Below, piece by piece: positions 57,091 to 64,000 of a stretch of DNA of 64,000 bases. The position numbers were made by a program, and so were the translations under genes. The stretch is from assembly GCA_030647205.1 (NCBI GenBank), contig JAUSJO010000005.1, forward strand, positions 215,813-279,812, written 5' to 3'. The notes below the pieces were generated by a model that searched no databases, had not been told where the DNA came from, and saw only the letters and a program-made list of their open reading frames with translations. This DNA is from a bacterium. Its GTDB lineage: Bacteria > Patescibacteria > CPR2 > UBA1875 > JAJYID01. Position 1 is the stretch's first letter. Every line of letters starts with the position of its first letter.

Positions 57091-58347
57091 TTAGCCTCTT
57101 TTAATATCCGCGCCTAGTGACTGTAGCTTTTCTACAATACCTTCGTATCCTCTGTCAATAATTTCAGCTTGTGATATCACACTCTCGCCCTTTGCAACCA
57201 ACGCGGCTATGATTAGCGTTGCGCCGGCACGGAGGTCGAGTGTTGTAATTCTCTTTCCAAAAAGCGGAGTTGGTCCGATAATAACTGCTCTATGAGGGTC
57301 GAGGATAGTTGCGTTTGCCCCCATTTTCTTGATTTCCTTAATGTAGTTAAGCCTTCCTTCAAACATTGTTTCGTGTATCAATGTTGAGCCGTTTGCCTGG
57401 GTCATAAGTATGGCAAATGGGGCTTGTAAGTCTGTCGGGAAATGTGGGCAAGGCGCTGTCCATAGCTTTTTAACTGACTTTATTCCGTAACTCTTTTTTA
57501 CAGTGATAGAGTTCTTCTTTATTTCAAGTTCGACATTTGCTTCTCTAAACTTAGAGAAAATAGAATACTCAACTGTTGAGGTCTCAATGTTTTCGAGAGT
57601 TATTTCACTACTGGTTGCAGCGGCAGCGACCATATAAGTGGCGGCTTCTATTTCATCAGAAACAATGCTGTATTCACACGGTTTTAGATTTTCAACCCCG
57701 GTAATTGTGAGTTCATTTGTTCCGATACCGGAAATTCGTGCCCCCATTTTATTTAAAAACCGGCATAAATCCTGGACGTGAGGTTCGCATGCTGCTAACC
57801 TCAAAACTGTTTTTCCTTTTGCAAGAACAGCGGTCATTACCGCATTCTCTGTAGCAGTGACGCTCATATGGCGAAGTGTTATCTCTTTACCCTCAAGGTG
57901 TGGGGCAGTAAAATGATAAATATCTTTTTCTTCCCTAATCTCCGCGCCAAACTGCTCAAATAGATCAAAGATGTCGTCAAGCGGCCGGTTTCCTATAAAA
58001 CATCCGCCGGGGGCTGATATATTTACTTTATTGTTTCTGGCAAGGAGGGGGCCGATCAGAAGAATTGAAGCTCTGATATTTCTTACAAGATTAGGGTCGG
58101 GGTCGTTGCCGTTGATACTCGTGTTATCGATCTCGAGAGTGTTACCTGAAAAATTTATTTTTGCACCGAGTTTTTCAACTATTTCTAAAAGATCGTGGAT
58201 GTCGGTAATATTCGGGACATTTTTGAGAACGTTCTTGCCTTTTGTAAGTATTGTAGCCGCGATTATCGGCAAGGCGGCATTTTTTGAACCGCTGATTTTC
58301 ACCTTTCCGGAGAGTCTTGCCGGACCATTGATTACTAGTGTTGCCAT
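57091..58347 (-). CDS. murA: UDP-N-acetylglucosamine 1-carboxyvinyltransferase
   Basis: A 418-residue EPSP-synthase-fold enzyme, the first committed step of peptidoglycan synthesis. It starts MATLVINGPARLSGKVKISGSKNAALP; a longer in-frame reading up to 58581 runs through the promoter and a divergent gene and is rejected. The catalytic loop Cys is Cys116 (SAPGGCFIGNRPLD), equivalent to E. coli Cys115, so fosfomycin sensitivity is expected at that residue. A TATAAT (58390-58385, minus) with extended TGC and TTCAAA -35 lies upstream. Followed by mreB. Confidence 0.96.
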   Translation of the reverse strand: MATLVINGPARLSGKVKISGSKNAALPIIAATILTKGKNVLKNVPNITDIHDLLEIVEKLGAKINFSGNTLEIDNTSINGNDPDPNLVRNIRASILLIGPLLARNNKVNISAPGGCFIGNRPLDDIFDLFEQFGAEIREEKDIYHFTAPHLEGKEITLRHMSVTATENAVMTAVLAKGKTVLRLAACEPHVQDLCRFLNKMGARISGIGTNELTITGVENLKPCEYSIVSDEIEAATYMVAAAATSSEITLENIETSTVEYSIFSKFREANVELEIKKNSITVKKSYGIKSVKKLWTAPCPHFPTDLQAPFAILMTQANGSTLIHETMFEGRLNYIKEIKKMGANATILDPHRAVIIGPTPLFGKRITTLDLRAGATLIIAALVAKGESVISQAEIIDRGYEGIVEKLQSLGADIKRG

Positions 58348-58384
58348 ATTTTTAAGTTTATCCTTGTTATTAAACGCAAAAGTG

Positions 58385-58413
58385 ATTATAGCACAAAGGG
58401 TAAATGATTTGAA
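58385..58413 (-). promoter_or_regulatory. Promoter of murA-mreB
   Basis: Minus-strand TTCAAA (58413-58408), 17-nt spacer, TATAAT (58390-58385), extended TGC before the -10. Confidence 0.7.
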
Positions 58414-58426
58414 GGCTGATTTTAGA

Positions 58427-58455
58427 TTGATAATAAGGCCCAAATCCTGTATAAT
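58427..58455 (+). promoter_or_regulatory. Promoter of the PEGA-protein gene
   Basis: TTGATA (58427-58432), 17-nt spacer, TATAAT (58450-58455); start predicted ~58462, only ~3 nt before the GTG codon. Confidence 0.82.
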
Positions 58456-58464
58456 GCAAACACT

Positions 58465-59889
58465 GTGATAAAGGTAGAAAAAAGAAAAATTTACTGGTTT
58501 TTTATATACCCCGTTGCCGCGCTTACATTTGCTGTCATAAGCGTTCTTTTTATTATGTCGGCTCGCGGATATAACATGCATTTTGAGAAAAATGGAATTG
58601 TTTTTGTGAAAACCGGTATGCTGATTGTAAGTTCGAAACCAACGGGTGCAAAAATCGTTCTAGATGGAAAGGATACTTCTAAAAAGACAAACTTTTTCTC
58701 TGTAAAAATAAACAATCTTAGTAAAAAGAAACATGTTTTAACACTTGAGAAAGAAGGGTACTTTAAATGGGAGAAAGAAATCAACATTGTTCCTGAGATG
58801 GTCACTTGGGCGAACTATGTTCTAATGTTTTCGAAAAATCCTAAAATAGACAAAGTAGACTTTAGTGGGAGTCTTGTCCAGAGCGTGCCATCACTGGATA
58901 ATAGGCAAAATCTTGTTTTAACAAGAACAAAAGATAGTGAAGTTCTTTACTCTGTCCAAAACTCAACCGGCGGGAAAAATGTAATTTTAGATACAGTAAA
59001 AATAGCAGAAGACAAAAGAATGTCCGGTATCTCGGTTCTAGACTGGTCTAAGGACAAGAGAAATGTTCTAATTACGGGGAGTCTTAAGAGTGATCAAAGG
59101 TTTTGGGTTGTAAACATGGACTCTAAAAGTGTCGATGATGTTAGTACAATAACTCCACTGAAGTTTAGCCGTATTATGTTTAGTACTGCAAATAACGATG
59201 AGTTGTATGGATCTTTAAACGGGGAGCTGATGAGGGTAAATATAAGGACGAAAAGTGTCTCGAATGTTTTGGAAAGTCATATAAGCTATTTCAGTTTTTC
59301 CGAAAATGGAAAAATTTATTATATAAAAGATGATAAGGGCGTAAGATCTCTGTTCCAAGCCAACGGTGACCTGGGTGGAAAGGTAGACTTATCAGACGCA
59401 ATCCCAGTTAGCGAGGCATACACTTTGAAGGTGGATCTAAAAGATCAGAAAGCCTTGCTCAAAACGAAGGAAAATAATGCTTTATATCTTTTAACAAAGG
59501 TTGGCGACAAAAACTCACTTATAACGATTGGCAAAAACATATCTGACTTTGCGTGGGCCAAGGATAGCATCAGATTTTTCTATAAAATCCGAGGTGCGAA
59601 TGTGGTTGTTTTTGAGTCTGATGATTATAAAAAAGAGAGCGTGGAGTATAACATTGCCGGTTCTGAAAAATTTCAAAATATTTTATGGTATGACCCTAGA
59701 CATTTGCTGTTTCAAAGCGGAGACAAGGCGATGATCATGGACTTTGACGGAACAAACCGAGTAGTTTTGGGAGATTCGCTGGATAGCCTCAGGATATTTT
59801 TTACGGCTGATAATGGTGATATTTACTTTTTCTCCCCCTCTGTAAAACAAGAGCAAGCTCTCTTGTCTAGATATAGAGTAGAGTTTTAG
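58465..59889 (+). CDS. Membrane-anchored PEGA-domain protein
   Basis: A 474-residue protein: short basic N-terminus, one membrane helix (~11-32), a PEGA domain (GMLIVSSKPTGAKIVLDGKDTSKKTNFFSVKINNLSKKKHVLTLEKEGYFKW, ~51-103) and a long extracytoplasmic region of repeated beta strands (~130-474) that looks like an irregular beta-propeller (WSKDKRNVLITG, WAKDSIRFFY, WYDPRHLLFQSGDKAMIMDFDG). Likely a cell-surface or wall-binding protein. The start is GTG 58465; with its promoter only 9 nt upstream, the mRNA is nearly leaderless. Confidence 0.82.
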   Translation: MIKVEKRKIYWFFIYPVAALTFAVISVLFIMSARGYNMHFEKNGIVFVKTGMLIVSSKPTGAKIVLDGKDTSKKTNFFSVKINNLSKKKHVLTLEKEGYFKWEKEINIVPEMVTWANYVLMFSKNPKIDKVDFSGSLVQSVPSLDNRQNLVLTRTKDSEVLYSVQNSTGGKNVILDTVKIAEDKRMSGISVLDWSKDKRNVLITGSLKSDQRFWVVNMDSKSVDDVSTITPLKFSRIMFSTANNDELYGSLNGELMRVNIRTKSVSNVLESHISYFSFSENGKIYYIKDDKGVRSLFQANGDLGGKVDLSDAIPVSEAYTLKVDLKDQKALLKTKENNALYLLTKVGDKNSLITIGKNISDFAWAKDSIRFFYKIRGANVVVFESDDYKKESVEYNIAGSEKFQNILWYDPRHLLFQSGDKAMIMDFDGTNRVVLGDSLDSLRIFFTADNGDIYFFSPSVKQEQALLSRYRVEF

Positions 59890-61070
59890 TTTGGCATAAA
59901 GAACGAAAAGATATTGTCTAAAAATGACTTTTGTTTTTTAGCCTTAGGTGTTTCTACGACATCTTCTTTTGTAATAGTCTCTGGCGCATAGTATACCGGA
60001 TCGGTCTGGTCTAATCGAACAACAAGTCTCTTCCAGCTTGTCCCCGGAGGTGTACACGTCATTAAACTCAGGGTTGGTGTCGCTGTTGGAGATAGGACGC
60101 TCACGTCCTCAGGCGCAACGACCACCTTATCCCTTACTGTATAAACAAATTTTTTTCCATTATTATAGACAACTGCCTGGTCCCCCGGCCCTAGTTTATC
60201 AAGCATAACAAAGACTTGATTGTACTTTCCTGTGTCCCACCAGTAGTTTGAACTATGTCCGGTTATAAATGAATTTCCGACTTCGCCCGGCATTGCCGTC
60301 CCCTGATAGTGTACAACGCCACTATGCAAAAGATTTTGAATGGTCTTCTCATCCTTGGTACCAGCATAAACTATAGGGACGTTTGCGCTTATTTTAGGGA
60401 TGATAATCCGACTCTCTGCCGGGATAACTTCTCCGGGGGCTAGTGTGGCTGAGTCAGCCATCTTTTTCTGATAAACTTCTTGGGTTTTAACTATCAGTTT
60501 TTGTGTGTCAGCGGGCTTTTTCCACGATATTCGAGCATATATTAACGGCAGATTAAATAGTAAATAAATACCCAAGAAAACACAAGTGGCTATCACCGGA
60601 TATCGATATCTTTTATATTTTAGTTTTTCTCTAATAAATTTTGGCGAACCCAAAAGGGCTTTCCCTATTTTTTTTAGTATTTTTCTAGTGCGGTCATTTC
60701 TTACAGTCTGGGGGTCAGTTTTATAGACCACATGTTTCGGGGCTTCTTGCTCTGGTTTTTTCTTGGAACCTTGAGTTGCGGAGTCTAATGACTCCTTTAG
60801 CTTTTCATGTCCGTGCTCCTGTCTGAAAAGATGAAATATTTTTTCTATATCAGAGATCTTTAGCTCTTGCTCTTCTTTCGGGGCAGAGGCTTCTTTTTTC
60901 GGGGCAGTTTTTTTATGGTCATGCTCCCCCACTATTTTTTTGATTTCCAGCATCAGCTTATTATGACCGTGGGCACTGCGAAAATCTGCAAGCCATTTTT
61001 CCAACTCGGAAATTTTGGGCTCGACATGTTTAGGGGGTCTTTTTTTGTTTTCGTTTCTCTTTTCTGTCAT
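59886..61070 (-). CDS. Sortase (class E/D-like) with duplicated N-terminal cytoplasmic motif
   Basis: A 394-residue sortase. Cytoplasmic part (~1-165) carries two copies of a ~28-residue helical motif (ISELEKWLADFRSAHGHNKL and ISDIEKIFHLFRQEHGHEKL), then one membrane helix (~176-197) and the catalytic domain with His (ITGHSSNYWW), Cys (LSLMTCTPPGTSWKRLVVR) and Arg. It cleaves and transfers surface proteins to the cell wall in Gram-positive-type envelopes. I found no LPxTG-like sorting signal in proteins of this window. It converges with the PEGA gene, overlapping by 4 bp. Confidence 0.9.
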   Translation of the reverse strand: MTEKRNENKKRPPKHVEPKISELEKWLADFRSAHGHNKLMLEIKKIVGEHDHKKTAPKKEASAPKEEQELKISDIEKIFHLFRQEHGHEKLKESLDSATQGSKKKPEQEAPKHVVYKTDPQTVRNDRTRKILKKIGKALLGSPKFIREKLKYKRYRYPVIATCVFLGIYLLFNLPLIYARISWKKPADTQKLIVKTQEVYQKKMADSATLAPGEVIPAESRIIIPKISANVPIVYAGTKDEKTIQNLLHSGVVHYQGTAMPGEVGNSFITGHSSNYWWDTGKYNQVFVMLDKLGPGDQAVVYNNGKKFVYTVRDKVVVAPEDVSVLSPTATPTLSLMTCTPPGTSWKRLVVRLDQTDPVYYAPETITKEDVVETPKAKKQKSFLDNIFSFFMPN

Positions 61071-61128
61071 ATTGTTTTACTCTACCATAAATAAGACTAA
61101 AAGTCAATGATTTTTAACTTGGATTCAG

Positions 61129-61157
61129 TTGCCTAAAAGTGTAAATTGCGCTATAAT
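61129..61157 (+). promoter_or_regulatory. Promoter of tRNA-Leu
   Basis: TTGCCT (61129-61134), 17-nt spacer, TATAAT (61152-61157); about 45 nt of leader before the tRNA. Confidence 0.82.
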
Positions 61158-61209
61158 TCACTTGTTCTACTTTACCACAGATATTCATTAAATGAATTGT
61201 TTAAAATGT

Positions 61210-61296
61210 GCCCGCGTGGCGGAACTGGTAGACGCGCAGGACTCAAAATCCTGTGAAGGCAACTTCGTGTCGGTTCGATCCCGACCGCGGGCACCA
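61210..61296 (+). tRNA. tRNA-Leu(CAA)
   Basis: 87 nt with encoded CCA and a long variable arm. Acceptor GCCCGCG pairs with CGCGGGC; anticodon loop CTCAAAA gives CAA (Leu, TTG). Confidence 0.95.
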
Positions 61297-61342
61297 AAGA
61301 TTAAACAGATTAAGTTTTTAGCAAACTTTCTAAGGCTAGATA

Positions 61343-62236
61343 ATGCAAGAAGAAAACGGTGGAAAACCAGCCGATAGCAGTCTTGAGACTCTCTCAACTT
61401 TGAAAGAGTCTCTTCAAGATGCAATTCGCGAAGGAGACTTAAAAAGAGCAAAAGAGATAAAAGAACAAATTGAGCCGGTTTTGGATGGTATGAGGCTGGA
61501 AATCAATAAACCGAATCCGGAAAATGTAAAGAAAATAGTGGATTGGCTTGATAGCAAAAGAGGCTGGTGTAGCGGGAAAAAACTCTCCGAACATACGGTG
61601 GATGCCCCCGATGTATCTGAAGCTGATCTTCGGGCAATGTTTCTAGAGATGAAACCTCTGGGCGTAGCCGATGCCGATTATGATACGAGAGGATATTACA
61701 TTACTGCCCTTGCCGATAAAATTTTAGAGGATCGTTTTTCTAAATGGAATGAAGCGAATCCGTATGCCAGTAAAGATAAGATAGATGAGTGGTGGCAAAA
61801 AAATGGTAAAATCGAGCTTACTCACCCTGATACAGGACGATTTGCCTCGAATCGTTTTAGAAAGATAGGCAATGATTGGGAGAAAGGTACACTGATACTT
61901 AACGGTGATTTTGGAAATAGTCTCGGAAGCCATATGCGAGGAGGGCAAATTGTTCTTTCTGGTAATGCGGGTCCCAGTGCAGGAGCTCTTATGGGTGGTG
62001 GAAAGCTTGAAATCAATGGGACCGCAGGATATGAGCTTGGGTTTGGAATGAGTGGCGGTCATATAAAAGCAGATGTATCAGCACCTCATCCGGGAAACAA
62101 GATGAGCGGAGGAATTATCGAGATTGGTAAAGTTGATACAAAATTACGTGGGAGCAATAATCAAGAAGTTGATAAGCCTTTTATTGGTGACAGGAAGACA
62201 GGAGGAAAAATAATAGTTCAAGGCGAAGAGTATTGA
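61343..62236 (+). CDS. GXGXG beta-helix protein with helical N-terminus
   Basis: A 297-residue soluble protein. The C-terminal ~115 residues (~180-295) are glycine-rich repeats (GSHMRGGQIVLSGNAGPSAGALMGGGKLEINGTAGYELGFGMSGGHI) of the GXGXG right-handed beta-helix type known from glutamate synthase alpha subunits and formylmethanofuran dehydrogenase subunit C. The N-terminal part has a coiled coil (~14-50) and a region with Trp-rich segments (WLDSKRGWCSGKKL, WWQKNGKIEL). No glutamate synthase catalytic domains occur. A structural or scaffolding role is possible. It directly follows tRNA-Leu (46 nt). Confidence 0.75.
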   Translation: MQEENGGKPADSSLETLSTLKESLQDAIREGDLKRAKEIKEQIEPVLDGMRLEINKPNPENVKKIVDWLDSKRGWCSGKKLSEHTVDAPDVSEADLRAMFLEMKPLGVADADYDTRGYYITALADKILEDRFSKWNEANPYASKDKIDEWWQKNGKIELTHPDTGRFASNRFRKIGNDWEKGTLILNGDFGNSLGSHMRGGQIVLSGNAGPSAGALMGGGKLEINGTAGYELGFGMSGGHIKADVSAPHPGNKMSGGIIEIGKVDTKLRGSNNQEVDKPFIGDRKTGGKIIVQGEEY

Positions 62237-62261
62237 CTTAGTATTAAAAATGTGTTAATAT
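62233..62261 (+). promoter_or_regulatory. Promoter of the GC-rich paralogue gene
   Basis: TTGACT (62233-62238), 17-nt spacer, TAATAT (62256-62261); predicted start about 62268. The -35 overlaps the stop of the preceding gene. Confidence 0.82.
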
Positions 62262-62299
62262 TATAAAGTTCATTACAACCAACTTGGAGGGAGCACAAA

Positions 62300-62773
62300 A
62301 TGAGCGAGACTCAGCTGCAATTCGTGGAACGAAAGGCACCGGAAATCATGAGCGCCCTTGCGGAAGCCCCTGTGTATAAGAAACAGGGTAGCGTATTGGC
62401 CCGCCCCGCTACTCCGGGCGAGGAAATCAAAACTACGCTCGAAAGCGGTGCTGAGGAAACGGTCAACACGGCTAACGAAGGTGACTGGATCGTCACAAAC
62501 CCGTCCGGAGAGCAGTATATTATTTCCGAGGCGAAGTTTCTCGGCCGTTATGAGGCTACCGATGAAGACGGCACATACACGGCAAAAGGTTTTTGTCGGG
62601 CGATAACGAATCCGTTCGGCCAGCCGATCGAGATCATGGCCTCCTGGGGTTCACCCCAGACTGGTGATGAACGTTGTATGATCGCCGACACCTGCAATGC
62701 AGACGGCGAGTGTGACGGGGAGCCGTATCTTATTGATGCGGATGCTTTCACGGAGACCTATAAGCAGGTCTAA
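62300..62773 (+). CDS. Hypothetical protein, GC-rich paralogue of the gene at 48039
   Basis: A 157-residue acidic soluble protein aligned along its whole length with the protein at 48039-48548 (shared PEIM...APxYKKQG, TNPxGExYI, KGxCxAIxNPxGxPIxxMASWG and GEPYxI...FxxTYK). Four Cys lie in the C-terminal half. The Shine-Dalgarno is GGAGGG 8 nt before the ATG. Base composition is clearly richer in GC than the neighbours (36 of 60 bases at 62401-62460) with codons such as CGC, GCC and CGG, unlike most of the window, suggesting recent acquisition. Long perfect terminator downstream. Confidence 0.78.
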   Translation: MSETQLQFVERKAPEIMSALAEAPVYKKQGSVLARPATPGEEIKTTLESGAEETVNTANEGDWIVTNPSGEQYIISEAKFLGRYEATDEDGTYTAKGFCRAITNPFGQPIEIMASWGSPQTGDERCMIADTCNADGECDGEPYLIDADAFTETYKQV

Positions 62774-62809
62774 GATCGAAGTCTAAGTGGCTTCCTGGTG
62801 TTATATCAT

Positions 62810-62847
62810 AGGGGCTTCATGCGGATAACCGCATGAAGCCCCTTTTT
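62810..62847 (+). terminator. Long perfect terminator after the GC-rich gene
   Basis: AGGGGCTTCATGCGG (62810-62824) pairs with CCGCATGAAGCCCCT (62829-62843), 15 bp around a 4-nt loop, then TTTT. Confidence 0.95.
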
Positions 62848-62891
62848 CATTCTTCAAAGCTCAACTATATCTTACTTTTTATCTTAAGATT

Positions 62892-62923
62892 AAAAAAGAC
62901 ACCCGTGCACAAGTGTCTTTTTT
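62892..62923 (-). terminator. Terminator of the DUF4870 gene (bidirectional)
   Basis: AAAAAAGACAC ... GTGTCTTTTTT around a 10-nt loop; T-runs on both strands. Confidence 0.85.
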
Positions 62924-62942
62924 AAATTAGAGCTAGAAGTTT

Positions 62943-63326
62943 TTAGATATTAAACTTACTGCCATATTTACCGATAATTGGTAACTCTTTCTTTGTTCCA
63001 CCAGCGGCTCCGATAATACCCATTATTACTAGTACGATACCAAGGATCCACAGCCCAAACCATAAGAAAATGCTAAGAGCCGCAAATATTAACCCAATAA
63101 AAGGTATAAATCCTAGTATGATGTTAAGCATAAATAGACCAACGTAAGCAACTATCATGGTTACAGCAAGGACTAATGCCTGTTGTACGTAGAATTTTGC
63201 GTATGAATTCTTTTTCATTTTTTCATCTACAAAATACCAAATTACCCCGATTAGAGAAACAAACGCAAGTATCGCACACACCTTACCTTCTTCTACTTCT
63301 TTATTATTTGTTGTTTCTTCTGCCAT
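62943..63326 (-). CDS. DUF4870-type membrane protein
   Basis: A 127-residue protein with an acidic N-terminus and three to four membrane helices (~16-33, ~46-72, ~75-110). The KVCAILAFVSLIGVIWYFVDEKMKKNSYAKFYVQQALVL segment matches the DUF4870/Tic20-like pattern, in which a helix pair is joined by 'NxFxRFHAxQA'-like residues (NSYAKFYVQQA here). Function unknown. GGGAGGTG precedes the ATG; the promoter is TTGCAA-N17-GATAAT. Confidence 0.8.
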   Translation of the reverse strand: MAEETTNNKEVEEGKVCAILAFVSLIGVIWYFVDEKMKKNSYAKFYVQQALVLAVTMIVAYVGLFMLNIILGFIPFIGLIFAALSIFLWFGLWILGIVLVIMGIIGAAGGTKKELPIIGKYGSKFNI

Positions 63327-63368
63327 TTTTCACCTCCCTTCATTATTTCTTTTAATAACTCTAGTGTT

Positions 63369-63397
63369 ATTATCTTAAAAATCAGAACCCTTTGCAA
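63369..63397 (-). promoter_or_regulatory. Promoter of the DUF4870 gene
   Basis: Minus-strand TTGCAA (63397-63392), 17-nt spacer, GATAAT (63374-63369). Confidence 0.7.
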
Positions 63398-63418
63398 GAG
63401 TATTTTATATAAAAATGT

Positions 63419-63447
63419 TTGACCTGGACGGCGATCTGTATTATAAT
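63419..63447 (+). promoter_or_regulatory. Promoter of rpmA
   Basis: TTGACC (63419-63424), 17-nt spacer, TATAAT (63442-63447); predicted start about 63454. Confidence 0.9.
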
Positions 63448-63476
63448 ATTCTGGTAATTAAAACTGAGGTAACAAA

Positions 63477-63761
63477 GTGTCCAAAACAAAAGCGGGCGGT
63501 TCAACAAGATTAGGTAGAGATAGCGCAGGTCAAAGGCTTGGCGTGAAGCTTTTTGGTGGACAGTTTGCCGGTGCCGGACAAATCCTCGTTCGTCAGCGCG
63601 GGACCAAGTGGGAACCGGGAGAAAATGTTGCTAAGGGCAAAGATGATACACTTTACGCAAAGATTGACGGGCACATAAAGTTTACAAAAAAAGAACTAAA
63701 GAAATATACAGGGAAGTTGAAAAGAAAAACGATAGTAAACATAGAACCTGTAGAAAAATAA
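63477..63761 (+). CDS. rpmA: 50S ribosomal protein L27
   Basis: A 94-residue L27 starting with GTG 63477: SKTKAGGSTRLGRDSAGQRLGVKLFGGQFAGAGQILVRQRGTKWEPGENV. The N-terminus is already the mature form that reaches the peptidyl-transferase centre, without the cleavable extension known from Firmicutes. It lacks its frequent operon partners rplU (L21) and obgE and has its own consensus promoter and terminator. Confidence 0.96.
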   Translation: MSKTKAGGSTRLGRDSAGQRLGVKLFGGQFAGAGQILVRQRGTKWEPGENVAKGKDDTLYAKIDGHIKFTKKELKKYTGKLKRKTIVNIEPVEK

Positions 63762-63789
63762 ATCGGCTACAATCGCCGATTTATTTTTT
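63760..63789 (+). terminator. Terminator of rpmA
   Basis: AAATCGGC (63760-63767)/GCCGATTT (63775-63782), then ATTTTTT. Confidence 0.9.
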
Positions 63790-63834
63790 AAGGCCTAAAT
63801 CCAGCACTCTAAAAAAGTGAACTAGGAAAGATAT

Positions 63835-64000
63835 GCGACTATCGAAGACAAAGCGAGGATAAAGTGAACGAAGATTTTGAAAATAATGTTGTCTGAGCGT
63901 TCTAGCGAGTTCATTTTTTCAAACCTGAGTGAGCTGCAATCCGACACTTTGTCGCCGCCATAAGTCGCGATTTTTACTCCACTTTTTCTAAAAAAGTGGA
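63835..64000 (-). repeat. Structured ~175-nt repeat element, copy B (reverse orientation)
   Basis: Read on the minus strand from 64000: the hairpin TCCACTTTTTTAGAAAAAGTGGA, then the same blocks as copy A at 45828-46003. Outer helix GCGACT (63968-63963)/AGTCGC (63840-63835); inner helix TTTGAAAA-AATG (63923-63912)/CATT-a-TTTTCAAA (63888-63876). A second small hairpin CACTCTAAAAAAGTG lies beyond it at 63806-63820. The 64000 edge falls exactly at the hairpin end, so flanking bases are unseen. Confidence 0.85.

Noticed and set aside
58348..58581. N-terminal extension of murA up to 58581
   Set aside because: It overlaps the divergent PEGA gene and both promoters, and the family start MATLVINGP is at 58347.
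1..64000. CRISPR array or cas genes
   Set aside because: No regularly spaced direct repeats and no Cas-like proteins were seen.

Overview
The window looks like a chromosomal segment of a low-GC bacterium of the Candidate Phyla Radiation (Patescibacteria) type. This is an inference from gene content; I cannot name the lineage. Pointers are a compact, mostly housekeeping gene set; a complete run of peptidoglycan and division genes with a sortase and no outer-membrane genes; a 434-residue archaeal-type aspartyl-tRNA synthetase; a large TraG/VirD4-like ATPase; a PEGA-domain protein; a DUF5679 zinc-ribbon miniprotein; and many single-membrane-span proteins of unknown function. Promoters are classical sigma-70 type (several are TTGAC(A/C)-N17-TATAAT). 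A recurrent group of genes has its -10 box only 6-8 nt before the start codon, which implies leaderless mRNAs.

Layout. 1-3782 (+): an RluD-type pseudouridine synthase entering from the left edge, a putative metallopeptidase, holB-ricT and a TPR protein. 3802-4396 (+): a promoter, tRNA-Thr(TGT), tRNA-Tyr(GTA), tRNA-Thr(GGT), rpmG and tRNA-Trp(CCA). 4397-7300: an accessory segment (winged-helix/degenerate Nudix protein, Nudix hydrolase, HD phosphohydrolase, DUF6879-like protein) that separates tRNA-Trp from its usual partner secE. 7306-9542 (+): secE-nusG-rplK-rplA. 9729-19016 (+): the dcw cluster mraZ-rsmH-ftsL-ftsI-murF-mraY-ftsW-murG-ftsQ, preceded by a five-repeat MraZ operator. At about 19.0-19.3 kb the dominant strand flips.

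19338-61070 is mainly on the minus strand. In order it holds a TraG-like ATPase, an orphan sigma region 4/HARE-HTH protein, topA, dprA, pth, a DnaJ-type zinc-finger miniprotein, der, two D-Ala-D-Ala carboxypeptidase homologues, an RluB/RsuA enzyme, scpA-scpB, aspS, a histidine kinase with a receiver-only regulator, pheA, a Mu Gam-like protein, tRNA-Glu, trxB, a CAP-domain protein, murC, tRNA-Gln, a PAP2-like protein, gltX, a NYN protein, a YhaM-like nuclease, Nudix and peptidase E genes, mreB, murA and a sortase. Plus-strand exceptions are a PaaK-like adenylating enzyme, a DMT permease, a PEGA protein and a few small membrane proteins. 61210-64000 holds tRNA-Leu, a GXGXG beta-helix protein, a GC-rich paralogue of a gene at 48 kb, a DUF4870 protein and rpmA.

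The genes form three main working groups: cell wall and division (dcw cluster, murC, murA, mreB, carboxypeptidases, sortase), translation (ribosomal proteins, seven tRNAs, aspS, gltX, pth, pseudouridine synthases), and DNA handling (holB, topA, dprA, scpAB, TraG-like ATPase, Gam-like protein).

The most interesting unexplained content is non-coding: (i) a roughly 175-nt element present twice in opposite orientation (45828-46003 and 63835-64000), with compensatory base changes in two helices; (ii) an orphan ncRNA with its own promoter and terminator at 27463-27690, displaying a C-rich anti-Shine-Dalgarno loop; (iii) tRNA-Trp and tRNA-Glu genes that are each followed 168-178 bp later by a second copy of their own 3' end; (iv) a structured leader before rsmH; and (v) a DnaA-box trio beside REP-like palindromes at 45.5-45.8 kb.
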